Source: Pseudarthrobacter sp. Fe7
Lineage (GTDB): Bacteria; Actinomycetota; Actinomycetes; Actinomycetales; Micrococcaceae
Assembly (NCBI GenBank): GCA_024372495.1
Contig: CP099977.1
Coordinates: forward strand, 1,984,001 to 2,048,000
DNA: 64,000 nt
Direction of reading: 5' to 3'
Below, one piece after another: positions 26,431-38,504 of the stretch (position 1 is its first letter; each line of letters opens with the position of its first letter). The notes below the pieces were generated by a model. The model did no database searches. It saw only the letters and a list, made by a program, of their open reading frames with translations, and had not been told where the DNA came from. The translations under genes and the position numbers were made by a program.

Positions 26431-28969
26431 GTGACCGAACCGTATCATTCGCAGACCAGGTCATTTGGGCCTATCAATGAGGCGCGTGACACGCCACCTG
26501 TTGCTGCCAGCACAGAGAACGATAGTCATGAAGGATCTGGGTCGGGTCCTGCACCAGCGCCCAGCCGTTTCAATTCTTTCGACTACAAAACGTTGATTCC
26601 CGGTGCCCTTATCGGGGCCGCGTCGTATGTGGCGGTTCTGATTACCGCGTTCCTTTTCCTGATTCTGGCATTGATCGGTATTAGCGCCAGCAATGGGGGT
26701 AACACCGAGATACCGTCGAATTCCATGCTCCCCAGCGGTGACTCGATGCCGTCACCTTGGTCCCTGGTGGGCCAATTGGCCATCCAGGCTGGTTGTCATG
26801 AGCCAACTTGGCGCGCTCGGTTCGAGCCTCGACGCCACTATCCCGTTCATGGGGAACGTTCACGGATCGGCCTCCTTCTTCGCCGTTCCCATGCTGCTGA
26901 TGGCAGTGTCGATCGCGGTACTGTTCCTGGGCGGCCGGTACGCCGCCAAACGGTCCGCAGCCCAAACTACGTCCGGCATCTGGATCCAGGCAGCAGTAAC
27001 GGGCCTGGTCTTCACTCTCCTGGTCAACATCGTCGGGGCGATCTTTGCCATATCAGTGCCGGTACCGAGCGTGAAGGTCAGCCCGATCGGGGCAGTGACA
27101 TTCGGTTCGTTCGTGTTCGCGCTGGTCATCGGAACGCTCGCCCATTCCGCAGGGAGGGCATCAGCGTGCCGGCGCGCCACTGCAGGCGTTGGTGTCCGCG
27201 CGGCGGTTCGCCGGGCATTTGAAACCGTAGCCGTGCACTACGGCGTCTTTTTGGCCATTGCCATCCCGGTTGTTGTGCTGGTCCTGGGCATCAAGTCCGG
27301 CTGGCAGGCCACGCTCTCCTCGCCCCTTTGGGCACCCACGGCAGGCATCTTCATGTTCGGCCTGGGCCATCTGAGTGCACTCAGCCGCACCTGGAATTTC
27401 GGCTCCTCGGTGGCCTCCTCGGCGAATTCTTCTGGTTCAGACATCAGCTTCGGCTTCGGAAGCGCCCTCTCCCAGTACGGCATACCGGGCTGGTCCGGCT
27501 GGTTGCTGCTTCTTCTGGCGCTGATTTCGATCGGGGTGGCCTCTGTCTTCTGGTACCTGCGCCGTGGACCGGTGGTAACCAACAAGATCACCGACTGGGT
27601 GATGCTCCCCGCCGCATTCCTTATTGCCGGGACGCTGACGGCGTGGCTCAGCAGCGTGACCGGCACCTTCGACGCCGGGTCACTGGCATCGGGCGCCGGC
27701 AGCATGACGCTGGCGTGGTGGACCCCGTTCTTCCTGATGCTCTGGGGCGGTGCAACAGAAGCATCAGCGCGCTATGTCGCGCCCCAGCTGAGTAGGTACG
27801 TCCCTCTGGCTATGGCTTTCAAGATCGCTCCTGCCGATCCGGCTGTGACCGCGCCGGCTGCCACTACGTCTACTGCTGTGGCTGCTCCGGCCAGCTATGC
27901 AGCCGCTGGAGCCCATCCTGGGCTGGGGCCGCGGGAGCCGATGTCAGCACGGACGAAGCGCAAGCTTGGACTCTTCCTGGGTTCTGCCGGTCTCGTGGTC
28001 GTCCTGGTGGTCGGTGGAGTCATCGCCCTCAACGTCATCAAGGGCAGCAACGGTCCCGAAGTGGCCGTGAGCAGCTACCTCCAGGCGCTCCAAAACGGTG
28101 AGGCTTCGAAGGCGATGGCGCTGGCCGATCCCGGCCTCGCCAACGATCAAAGGGTCCTGCTTTCCGACCAGGTTTACGCCGGGGCCGGCAAGCGGATCGA
28201 CGGCTTCGACATTGTTTCAACGAAGGTCTCCGACGACAAAGCCACCGTTGCGGCCGACCTTCACCAGGACGGCCGTAAGCAACAGGCGACGTTCAGCCTC
28301 CGTAAGTCCAACCCTGAGCTGTTGGACGACCACTGGAAGATGGAGTCAACACCCCTTCAGAGCGTGCGCATCACCTCGGACACAGCGGTGAAGAAGGTCC
28401 TGATCAATGGTCAAGAGATCGACGTCGACCTTGCCGGCAGCTCTCTGGGGTCATCCGGCCTCAGTTACCCTGCGTTCCCTGGTGAGTACACGGTGGAATT
28501 GCCGTCTTCGGAGAAATATCTGACGGCTCCAAAGTCGACGGCGTTGATAACCATCGGGGCCGCCCAGGCACCGCCGACCGCCAGCCTCAAGGTGGACGCC
28601 TCTGATGCCCTCAAGTCCGAAGCCATGGCGCAGATCGACGCTTATCTTGCCGAATGTGTGAAGTCCACGGAGGCAGAGCCGGCCAATTGCCCGCTCAACA
28701 ATTACGCTTCCTCACGCTATTCACGGAACTTCCACTGGACACTCACCACCAAGCCCACGTTCACGATCAGCAAGGACCCGTACGGTTCGTCCCCATGGCG
28801 GATTAGCACGCAGACTCCCGGGAAAGCCACCGTCACCTATGAAAAGGACAACTCATACGGTTTCGGAACAGCTGATTGGAAGCCCACAACGGACACCACC
28901 TCCGTATCCATGAGCGCCAAAGTCAGTCTGGAGAACGGCAAAGTGAAGCTGACTTACAGCAAGTACTAG
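26431..28969 (+). CDS. Large multi-pass membrane protein with TcaA-like extracytoplasmic C-terminus, function unknown
   Basis: The reconstructed protein is 845 aa. Residues 1-50 are a polar Pro/Ser-rich cytoplasmic head; about ten hydrophobic helices follow up to roughly residue 460; then a Thr/Ala/Pro linker, a basic stretch (R-T-K-R-K), an eleventh helix near residue 515, and about 320 extracytoplasmic residues. The tail has an NTF2-like repeat (S-Y-L-Q-A-L-Q-N-G-E-A-S-K-A-M-A), a beta-rich part containing F-P-G-E-Y-T-V-E-L and an end G-K-V-K-L-T-Y-S-K-Y, all reminiscent of TcaA/YvbJ proteins. The frame breaks at 26785-26791 (CAGCTG read as CAGGCTG). GTG start. No neighbour explains its role. 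Confidence 0.6.
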
Positions 28970-29293
28970 GACGCACGATCCTCTCGGCATAGCGACTGAC
29001 ATAGCAGAGGCGACGCTGCCATCAGGTCCAAGAAGAGAAGCCCTTCCCGGGCCACCGGGAAGGGCTTCCTGTCTGCAGACCATGTTTACCGGGCCTCTTT
29101 GAAGGCATTGACGTTGAAGACAGGCGGGTGGACCAGCTAAACAACCCGCCGCTGCTCAGCGTACTTTGGCTGGCTTCCTCGACAACCTCCGGCCAATTGA
29201 GGAACGCCACTGGAACTGACAGCTCCGGCATTCGACAAACCTCGCTGAGCGTAGAGCCTCCAGCCAAAGCGAGACCTGCCTTAGGGTTGCGGT
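28970..29293. other. Gap between the large membrane protein and the photolyase-like gene
   Basis: About 324 bases. It contains the terminator at 29037-29068. The rest has a minus-strand open frame (29022-29267) that reads through the terminator hairpin and has no recognisable domain, so I do not call it a gene. The segment just upstream of 29294 should hold the promoter of the photolyase-like gene; no clear box is visible. Confidence 0.5.
29037..29068 (+). terminator. Terminator of the large membrane protein gene
   Basis: A perfect 14-bp stem (GAAGCCCTTCCCGG / CCGGGAAGGGCTTC) with a 4-nt loop GCCA, 67 bases after the stop codon. Confidence 0.85.
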
Positions 29294-30952
29294 ATGACTG
29301 CCGGCCCGCTCCTGCGCCTCGTCCTGCCCCACCAACTCTTCGAACAGCAATGGGAAGGCGCGGACCAGGGCACGGTCTTTGTGCTCATCGAGCATGACCT
29401 CTACTTCCGCCAGTACTCCTTCCATTCCCACAAGCTGGTCCTGCACAGGGCTTCAATGGCCGGTTTTGCCCGCCGCTTGCGCGCGCTGGAACATGACGTG
29501 GTAGTCCTTCACAGCGACAGGACCCGTGCATCCCGCGTCCAGGCGGCGGAGGTCATCCGGCAACGCCGCCCGCGGCGGGTGACCTGGTTCGACGTCGTCG
29601 ACGACTGGCTCGAGCAGGACCTGGCGGCAGGGCTCGCCGACGGCGGCTGCGAAATGGGCAGGGAAGACGTGCTTGAGACGCCCAATTTCCTTACGTCCCG
29701 GGCGCAGCTTGATACGTGGTTCGCCAACAATCCGGCCCGCATGCAGGACTTCTACGTGTGGCAGCGCCGGCGCCTGGGCATCCTGATGGATGACAGCGGC
29801 CCAGTCGGCGGAAAGTGGTCTTTCGACGCCGAAAACCGCAAGAAACTTCCCCGCGGTTACACCCCTCCCACCGTAGGCAGGTTCAGGGGCCACCCGGCCC
29901 TCCGGCAGGAGGGGATGTTCGATCTGGAAGCCCTGGCGGAGCCAGCCCGTTCATCGGGAGCCGGGCCCGGCGACGATGCCTCACGCGAGGTCGAAGATGC
30001 AATCAGCTGGGTAGCCGGCGAGTTTCCAGACGCGCCCGGAGACCCCCACCTCTTCGCGTGGCCAACCACCGCGGAAGACGCTCGGAAGCACCTGAGGGAA
30101 TTCGCCACCGAGCGTCTCGACGGCTTTGGGCCCTATGAAGACGCCATCTCCGCAGCGCATCCGTTCATCCACCACGGGCTGCTCACGCCCGCCCTGAACA
30201 TCGGCCTGCTGAATCCGGCCGACGTCCTGCACGTGGTCCTTGACGGTGCGGGTGCAAACACCCCGCTTGCCTCCCTTGAAGGGTTCGTGCGGCAGGTGAT
30301 TGGCTGGCGGGAGTATATGCGGGCCACGTATCGGCTGCGTGGCCGCCGGATGCGCAGCGCCAACCTGCTGGGCCACCGGAACGAACTTGGCGGCGGCTGG
30401 TGGGACGCAACCACTGGACTGCCGCCGGTGGACGTCGTCATTTCCCGCGTACTGGCCACGGGGTACGCGCACCACATCGAACGGCTCATGGTGCTGGGCA
30501 ACGCCATGTCCCTGCTGCGGATCCATCCTGATGACGTCTACGAGTGGTTCATGGAAATGTTCATCGATGCCTACGACTGGGTGATGGTGCCCAACGTCTA
30601 CGCCATGAGCCAATTTGCTGCAGGAGCTGACATCACCACCAAGCCCTATGTGTCAGGCAGCAACTACCTGCGGAAGATGTCCGACCTGCCGGCGGGGGAG
30701 TGGATGCCTGACTGGGACGGGCTGTACTGGACCTATGTACAGGACCACCGGCCGGTTCTCGAGCGGAACCAACGGTCCCGGATGGCCGTGTCCCTCCTGG
30801 ACCGGATGGACCCCGGGGTGCGGGAGAGCCACCGGCGCCGGGCCCGGGCGCTGCTCACGGGCCCGGAGGGGGATCGAATGGTGCAGGGCACCCCTGGTGC
30901 GTCGGGAGGGGGACCCGATTCCGTTACCGGCCGGCATCACCAAGTATCCTGA
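29294..30952 (+). CDS. Photolyase/cryptochrome of the FeS-BCP (PhrB/CryB) family without the cluster cysteines
   Basis: A 552-aa protein with the family's N-terminal Rossmann-like half (L-V-L-P-H-Q-L-F near the start) and C-terminal FAD-binding half: G-W-R-E-Y-M-R, N-P-A-D-V, R-I-H-P-D-D-V-Y-E-W-F-M-E-M-F, D-A-Y-D-W-V-M-V-P-N-V-Y, M-S-Q-F-A and K-P-Y-V-S-G-S-N-Y-L. Relatives repair (6-4) photoproducts or sense light and hold a 4Fe-4S cluster. Here the segment after K-M-S-D (residues about 463-475), where three cluster cysteines should be, reads L-P-A-G-E-W-M-P-D-W, and the whole protein has one Cys (about residue 119). ATG 29294. Repair function is uncertain. Confidence 0.85.
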   Translation: MTAGPLLRLVLPHQLFEQQWEGADQGTVFVLIEHDLYFRQYSFHSHKLVLHRASMAGFARRLRALEHDVVVLHSDRTRASRVQAAEVIRQRRPRRVTWFDVVDDWLEQDLAAGLADGGCEMGREDVLETPNFLTSRAQLDTWFANNPARMQDFYVWQRRRLGILMDDSGPVGGKWSFDAENRKKLPRGYTPPTVGRFRGHPALRQEGMFDLEALAEPARSSGAGPGDDASREVEDAISWVAGEFPDAPGDPHLFAWPTTAEDARKHLREFATERLDGFGPYEDAISAAHPFIHHGLLTPALNIGLLNPADVLHVVLDGAGANTPLASLEGFVRQVIGWREYMRATYRLRGRRMRSANLLGHRNELGGGWWDATTGLPPVDVVISRVLATGYAHHIERLMVLGNAMSLLRIHPDDVYEWFMEMFIDAYDWVMVPNVYAMSQFAAGADITTKPYVSGSNYLRKMSDLPAGEWMPDWDGLYWTYVQDHRPVLERNQRSRMAVSLLDRMDPGVRESHRRRARALLTGPEGDRMVQGTPGASGGGPDSVTGRHHQVS

Positions 30953-31015
30953 GTTTGTAGGGCGCGATCGCAGCGGCCCCGTCCCCTCCGGAGAGGGAAA
31001 TTACAAGGAGGCGGC

Positions 31016-32776
31016 ATGCCGGTCCGGCGTCTGGTGCAGTTGCTCATCGCCGCATTGGCGGCTGCGCTGGTTCTTTCTGGCTGCTCGGGCAGCAGCGCCC
31101 CGTCCGTGGTGGTGGGGGAGGCAAAGCGCGGTGGGAGCGTCACCGTGGCCGAAGTGAATGCCTTCTCATCATTCAACCCCTACAGTGCCAAGGGCAACAC
31201 CGACATCAATTCAAAGATCGGTGCCATTACGCACTCGGGCTTTTTCTATCTCGATGACAGCTCCAAGGTGGTCCGCAACGACAAGTTCGGTCACTTCGAA
31301 AAGGTCTCGGACCAGCCGCTCAAGGTGAAGTACACGGTCAACGAGGGCGTCAAGTGGTCAGACGGCGCACCGATCGGAGCGGCCGACCTCCTGCTGAGCT
31401 GGGCCGCAGGCTCGGGTTACTTCGACGACGTCGATCCTGGCGCCGGCAAGGGAACCAAGTACTTCTCGGTTGCCTCCGACACCACGGGCCTGTCGGGCAC
31501 CCTGTTTCCTGAAATCGGGTCGGACGGGCGTTCCATCACCATCGAGTACGCCGCACCGTATGCCGACTGGGAGGTGGCGTTCGACGTCGGGCTCCCGGCC
31601 CACGTGGTCGCTGCCAAGACCGGGCTCAATGATGAGCAAGACCTGGTCAAGCTCCTCAAGGACACGCCACGGGGAAACCCGGATAAGCCGGCGTCCCACC
31701 CCGCGCTCAAGAAAGTCAGTGACTTCTGGAACACCGGATTCGATACAAAATCCGTTCCCGACGATCCGGCACTCTACCTGTCCAGCGGCCCCTACATCGT
31801 CCGTGACATCGTGCCGGAAGTGTCCATGAAACTGGTCCGGAACCGGGACTACACGTGGGGCGCGGAACCTTGGCTTGACGAGATCAATGTCAGGTTCACG
31901 GGGGCAGTTCCGGCGGCGGTTGACGCGCTGCGCAACGGCCAGGCGGACATCATCTCGCCCCAGCCGTCGGCCGCCACGGATGATCTCCTCACCGGCCTCT
32001 CAGGCCAGGGCATCACTGTTGAACGGTACAAACAATCCGGCTACGACCACCTGGACCTGAACTTTTCCGGGCCGTTTGCCGACAAGGACGTGAGGGAAGC
32101 CTTCCTCAAAACGGTTCCCCGGCAAGCGATCATGGACGCCGTCGTTGGAGCCCAGGCGCCCGATTCCAAGCCGCTGGACTCATTCGTGTTCCTGCCGGGA
32201 CTGCCAAAGTACGGCGACACGGTGAAGAAGAACGGCTCGTCTGATTACGCCAAGGTGGACCTTGACGGGGCAAAGAAACTCCTCAAGGACGCTACCCCCA
32301 CCATCCGTATTCTTTACAACCGGGACAATCCGAACCGTGCCAGCGCATTCGCACTGATCCGCGACTCGGCCGGGTTGGCTGGCTTCCGCGTGGTTGACGG
32401 CGGCCAGGGAAACGCAGACTGGGCTGCCTCGCTAAGCCGGGGTGGCTATGACGCCGCGGTGTCAGGATGGATCGGCACGGAGGCGGGCGTCAGCAGGGTG
32501 CCGCAAATCTTCCGTACCGGGGCAGGCAGCAACTTCACTGGCTATTCCGACGGCGATGCGGACAAAGTGATGGAGCAACTGGCTGCGACCACGGACCTGG
32601 GCAAACAGGATGAGCTTCTGGCCGAGATCGACAAGCACGTCTGGCAGGACGCATATGGCCTGCCGCTCTACCAGAGCCTGGGGACGACCGCCTTCAATTC
32701 ACGGGTAGCGGGCGTGAAGACCAGCCCCGGCCCGTTGGGCGTGTGGTGGAACGTATGGGAGTGGCGGCTCTCCTAG
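31016..32776 (+). CDS. Family-5 solute-binding lipoprotein
   Basis: A 586-aa extracytoplasmic lipoprotein: signal peptide with lipobox L-S-G-C (Cys near residue 23), then an SBP_bac_5 fold (F-N-P-Y-S-A-K-G-N, V-K-Y-T-V-N-E-G-V-K-W-S-D-G-A-P, L-Y-L-S-S-G-P-Y). A strong ribosome site AAGGAGG precedes ATG 31016. No permease or ATPase gene is directly attached; the next gene, 276 bases downstream, is a second family-5 binding protein that heads the Dpp-like operon. Family-5 lipoproteins near typA in mycobacteria (LpqW) act in envelope glycolipid synthesis rather than transport; whether this is an equivalent is open. Confidence 0.82.
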   Translation: MPVRRLVQLLIAALAAALVLSGCSGSSAPSVVVGEAKRGGSVTVAEVNAFSSFNPYSAKGNTDINSKIGAITHSGFFYLDDSSKVVRNDKFGHFEKVSDQPLKVKYTVNEGVKWSDGAPIGAADLLLSWAAGSGYFDDVDPGAGKGTKYFSVASDTTGLSGTLFPEIGSDGRSITIEYAAPYADWEVAFDVGLPAHVVAAKTGLNDEQDLVKLLKDTPRGNPDKPASHPALKKVSDFWNTGFDTKSVPDDPALYLSSGPYIVRDIVPEVSMKLVRNRDYTWGAEPWLDEINVRFTGAVPAAVDALRNGQADIISPQPSAATDDLLTGLSGQGITVERYKQSGYDHLDLNFSGPFADKDVREAFLKTVPRQAIMDAVVGAQAPDSKPLDSFVFLPGLPKYGDTVKKNGSSDYAKVDLDGAKKLLKDATPTIRILYNRDNPNRASAFALIRDSAGLAGFRVVDGGQGNADWAASLSRGGYDAAVSGWIGTEAGVSRVPQIFRTGAGSNFTGYSDGDADKVMEQLAATTDLGKQDELLAEIDKHVWQDAYGLPLYQSLGTTAFNSRVAGVKTSPGPLGVWWNVWEWRLS

Positions 32777-33052
32777 GACATTCGCGCCAGATTTGGGTCC
32801 TTCGGCCCTTGCGGTGCCGATTCGCCGTCGGGCTTACCGGCGAGTAGCATGTGACGTGCCTAACTACCAACCCCTGGCCGGGGCATTGCACTGCGCCGGT
32901 TACGGTTTGGCAACGGAGTACCAATATCTGGACTCCCTGCGGTTAGGCTAACTCGTATTGTGTAGGTTTCGTCACAGCGGTGAGCTGCTTTCGGCCTGCG
33001 GGGAAGCACAAGATTCCCCTATACATCTCTCCCACAACTCATAGGAGGCGGA

Positions 33053-34741
33053 ATGCGTTTGACGCGCACTTCCAAAGCACTGGGCATCGTGGCAATCGCC
33101 GCGCTTGCCCTGACCGGGTGCGGCGCCGGCGGCGGCGGCAGCACCGACGGGTCCAGCAATGCAGCTGGCGATCCGAACAAGGTCATCACCGCCTACAGCA
33201 ACGAGCCACAAAACCCGTTGCTGCCGGCGAACACCAATGAGGTCTATGGCGGCCGTGTCGTCAACCTGCTTTTCGAAGGCCTCCGCAGTTACGATGCGAA
33301 CGGCAAGGCCGTCAACGCGTTGGCCGATTCCATCGATTCTTCAGACGCGCAGAACTGGACCATTAAGGTCAAGCAGGGCCAGAAGTTCACCAACGGCGAA
33401 GCCATCACGGCCAAGACTTTCGTTGACTCCTGGAACTTCGCGGCGAACTCCAAGAACCTGCAGAACAACGGATTCTTCTTTGAGTCCATCGCTGGTTACG
33501 AGGACGTTTCGGCCGTAAATACGGTGAAATCCGCTGATGGCAAGAGCTCCAGCACCCCGGCCCCCAAGGCGGACACCATGTCCGGCCTGAAGGCAACCGA
33601 CGACTCGACCATCACCGTCAAGCTCGCACAGCCCGAGGCTGACTGGTCGCTGCGCCTTGGCTACTCCGCCTTCTACCCGCTGCCTTCCGCCGCGCTGGCA
33701 GACCCCAAGACCTATGGCGAGAACCCGGTGGGCAACGGACCGTACAAGTTCGACAAGCAGGGTTCCTGGGTCCACGACCAGTCCATCACGCTGGTGAAGA
33801 ACCCTGATTACAACGGAACGCGCGCTGCCAAGAACGGCGGTGTCACTTTCAAGTTCTACACCGATCCGGGCCCCGCGTACACGGACCTGCAGTCGGACAA
33901 CCTGGACATCACTGACGTGCTGCCGTCCAACGCCCTGAAGACCTACATCAACGACTTCCCGGACCGCAACGCCACCAAGGCTGTAGCAACCGACTCCACC
34001 CTGAACATCCCGGGCTACAACCCGAACTTCCAGGGTGAGGCCGGCAAGCTGCGCCGCCAGGCGCTGTCCTACGCCATCAACCGCGAGGAAATCGCGAAGG
34101 TGGTCTTCAACGGCACCCGCACCCCTGCCAAGGCTTTCGCTCCGCCGGTCATCGACGGTTTCAAGGAAGGCATCAAGGGCAGCGAAGTCCTGAACTTCGA
34201 TCCCGCCAAGGCGAAGGACCTGTGGGCACAGGCCAACAAGATCCAGCCCTACGACGACTCCAAGCCGCTACAGATTGCCTCCAACACTGACGGTGGCAAC
34301 AAGGAATGGATCGACGCCGTAGCCAATGGCTTCAAGAACAACCTCGGAATCCAGGCTGAAATCCAGCCGTTCGCCAAGTTCGCCGAAGTCCTGAACCTGC
34401 GCAAGACCCAGCAGCTGCCGGGCCTGACCCGCGCCGGCTGGCAGGGTGACTACCCGTCGCTGTACAACTTCCTGGGACCGGTTTGGGCCACGGGCGCTTC
34501 CTCCAACTACGAGAAGTACTCGAACCCTGAATTCGACAAGCTGCTCAAGGAGGGCCTGGCGGCCAAGAGCACGGACGAGGCAAACGCCAAGTTCAACCAG
34601 GCACAGGAGATCCTGTTCCAGGACCTGCCCGGGCTTCCGCTCTGGGACCAGGCACGCCCGATCGTGTGGAGCAACAACGTCGTGAAGGCCGAAACCGGCT
34701 GGAACGGTGAAATTCTCTACTACGGCATCACCGCCAAGTAG
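33053..34741 (+). CDS. Oligopeptide/dipeptide-binding lipoprotein (DppA/OppA-like)
   Basis: A 562-aa lipoprotein: signal peptide and lipobox L-T-G-C (Cys near residue 23), Gly/Ser linker, then SBP_bac_5 (E-P-Q-N-P-L-L-P-A-N-T-N-E, W-T-I-K-V-K-Q-G-Q-K-F-T-N-G-E, G-N-G-P-Y-K-F). A consensus AGGAGG lies 7 bases before ATG 33053. It binds peptides outside the membrane for the two permeases and the fused ATPase that follow. Synonymous codon bias is stronger than in most neighbours, as expected for an abundantly made binding protein. Intact. Confidence 0.92.
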   Translation: MRLTRTSKALGIVAIAALALTGCGAGGGGSTDGSSNAAGDPNKVITAYSNEPQNPLLPANTNEVYGGRVVNLLFEGLRSYDANGKAVNALADSIDSSDAQNWTIKVKQGQKFTNGEAITAKTFVDSWNFAANSKNLQNNGFFFESIAGYEDVSAVNTVKSADGKSSSTPAPKADTMSGLKATDDSTITVKLAQPEADWSLRLGYSAFYPLPSAALADPKTYGENPVGNGPYKFDKQGSWVHDQSITLVKNPDYNGTRAAKNGGVTFKFYTDPGPAYTDLQSDNLDITDVLPSNALKTYINDFPDRNATKAVATDSTLNIPGYNPNFQGEAGKLRRQALSYAINREEIAKVVFNGTRTPAKAFAPPVIDGFKEGIKGSEVLNFDPAKAKDLWAQANKIQPYDDSKPLQIASNTDGGNKEWIDAVANGFKNNLGIQAEIQPFAKFAEVLNLRKTQQLPGLTRAGWQGDYPSLYNFLGPVWATGASSNYEKYSNPEFDKLLKEGLAAKSTDEANAKFNQAQEILFQDLPGLPLWDQARPIVWSNNVVKAETGWNGEILYYGITAK

Positions 34742-34867
34742 TCCCAGATCTAACTTGCCGACAGGCTGATGGGGGTTCCGGTCACGTCCGGGCCCCCATT
34801 GGCTTGCAGGCGGCAGGAAGGCACTCATGAACGCGTTATCCCTCTTTCCGGAAGGCAGGTAAATCCT

Positions 34868-35799
34868 GTGATCCGGTTTATCCTGCGCCGACTCCTCCAG
34901 GTGATCCCTGTATTCATCGGCACAACCCTTTTGGTGTACTACATGGTGTTCGCACTTCCGGGCGATCCCATTGCCGCGCTGTTCGGCGACCGCCAGCCCC
35001 CGCAGGCAGTCATCGATACCCTGCGCAGCCAGTACAACCTGGACCAGCCCTTCTGGGTCCAGTACGGCCTGTTCCTGAAGAACCTCTTCACCTTTAACCT
35101 GGGCAACGACTTCACCGGCCAGCCCATCGCGGCCAGCCTCGCCCGCGTGTTCCCGGTGACCGCCATGCTCGCCATCGAGGCGCTGGCTATCCAAGCCATC
35201 TTCGGTGTGGCGTTTGGCGTGTTCGCCGGCCTGCGCCGCGGCGGCTGGTTCGACTCCACCGTCCTGGTGGCATCCCTGGTGGTCATTGCAGTCCCCACCT
35301 TTGTCCTGGGCTTCGTTTTCCAGGCTCGTCTTCGGCGTGCAGGCTCGGCTGGGCCAAACCCACAGTGGGAGCCAACGCCAACTGGGGCACCCTGCTGCTG
35401 CCCGCAGTGGTGCTGGGACTGGTTTCCTTCGCCTACGTCCTCCGCCTGACCCGCGCGTCAGTCAGCGAAAACATGAACGCCGACTATGTGCGGACCGCCA
35501 CGGCCAAAGGCCTTTCCCGGCCCCGGGTGGTCCTGGCGCACATCCTCCGCAACTCGCTGATCCCCGTGGTGACCTACCTGGGCGCCAACCTGGGAGGCCT
35601 GATGGGCGGTGCCATTGTGACAGAGGGCATCTTCAATGTTCCCGGTGTGGGCAACAAGCTCTACCAGGCAGTCCTCCGCAGCGAAGGCCCCACCATTGTC
35701 TCCATCGTCAGCGTGCTGGTGTTGGTGTTCGTGGTGGCGAACCTGCTTGTCGATCTCCTGTACGCCTGGCTTGACCCGAGGATCCGCTATGACCAGTAA
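34868..35799 (+). CDS. Peptide ABC transporter permease (DppB-like), two insertions
   Basis: A 309-aa permease. GTG 34868 gives the family N-terminus V-I-R-F-I-L-R-R-L-L-Q-V-I-P-V-F with GGAAGGCAGG upstream. Six helices and the coupling loop Y-V-R-T-A-T-A-K-G-L near residue 215. Two extra bases, at 35321-35327 and 35340-35346 (both CAGCTC read as CAGGCTC), scramble about residues 152-158; corrected text is F-V-F-Q-L-V-F-G-V-Q-L-G-W. With both removed the gene has 310 codons. It overlaps the next permease gene by 11 bases. Confidence 0.9.
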
Positions 35800-36729
35800 T
35801 AACAGCCACTTTGTGGCCCCCATAGAAGAAACACCGCTGCAGGCGACGGACACCGTCAAGACTGACCAGGCTCCGCTGAGCCTGTGGGCCGACGCGTGGC
35901 GCAAGCTCCGCCGTCGTCCGTTGTTCATCATCTCGGCCCTGCTGATCCTTGCCCTGATCGTGATTGCGCTGTTCCCGGGAATTTTCACGTCAACTCCGCC
36001 GAACGAGGGCTGTGAGCTGTCCAATTCAGAAGGCGGCCCCACCGCCGGACACCCGTTCGGCTTCACCTTCCAGGGCTGCGACGTCTACTCCAGGGTCATC
36101 CACGGCACGCAGGCCTCACTTTCCGTGGGCCTGCTCTCGGTGCTCTGCGTCCTGGTGATCGGCGTAACCCTCGGCGCCCTTGCCGGTTACTACGGCGGCT
36201 GGATCGACGCCGTGCTTGCCCGCCTGGGCGACATCTTTTTCGCCCTCCCGCTCGTCCTGGGCGCGCTGGTCATCACGCAGCTGCCGCTGTTCCGCGAGAA
36301 CAAGAGCGTGTGGACCGTCGTGTTCGTCATCTCGCTCCTGGCGTGGCCGCAGATGGCCCGCATTACCCGCGGCGCCGTCATCGAGGTACGCAACGCGGAC
36401 TTCGTCACAGCTGCCCGTGCCCTTGGTGTCTCCAAGTTCGGTGCCCTGATCCGCCACGTCCTGCCGAACGCGCTCGCTCCGATCATCGTCCTGGCGACGC
36501 TGGAGCTTGGCGTGTTCATTGTTGCCGAAGCCACCTTGTCCTTCCTGGGCATCGGCCTGCCTCAGAGCATCATGTCCTGGGGCAACGACATCGCAGGCGC
36601 GCAGGCATCGATCAGGACCAGGCCGGAAATCATGCTCTACCCGGCCGCGGCGCTGTCCATCACGGTGTTGAGCTTCATCATGCTGGGCGACGCTGTGCGT
36701 GACGCCCTCGACCCGAAGAGCCGTCAGCG

Positions 36730-36733
<4 letters not shown>
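35789..36733 (+). CDS. Peptide ABC transporter permease (DppC-like)
   Basis: A 314-aa permease with the N-terminal OppC-type extension (W-A-D-A-W-R-K-L-R-R-R-P-L-F), a periplasmic loop with two cysteines that may form a disulfide (N-E-G-C and Q-G-C-D-V-Y-S), six helices and the coupling loop F-V-T-A-A-R-A-L-G-V. ATG 35789 lies inside the end of the DppB-like gene. Its stop overlaps the start of the ATPase gene (ATGA), so the three are coupled. Intact. Confidence 0.92.
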
Positions 36734-38452
<1,719 letters not shown>

Positions 38453-38476
38453 CGGGACGCTCCGTGCCGAACGCCG

Positions 38477-38504
38477 GGAGCCGGGACCTTCGGGTCCCGG
38501 CTCC
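38477..38504 (+). terminator. Terminator of the peptide transporter operon
   Basis: A perfect 12-bp stem (GGAGCCGGGACC / GGTCCCGGCTCC) with a TTCG tetraloop, followed by TTT, 24 bases after the ATPase stop. Confidence 0.9.

Noticed and set aside
29022..29267. Possible 81-aa gene on the minus strand
   Set aside because: It reads through the perfect terminator hairpin at 29037-29068, has no domain or ribosome site, and lies in a region needed for the promoter of the photolyase-like gene.
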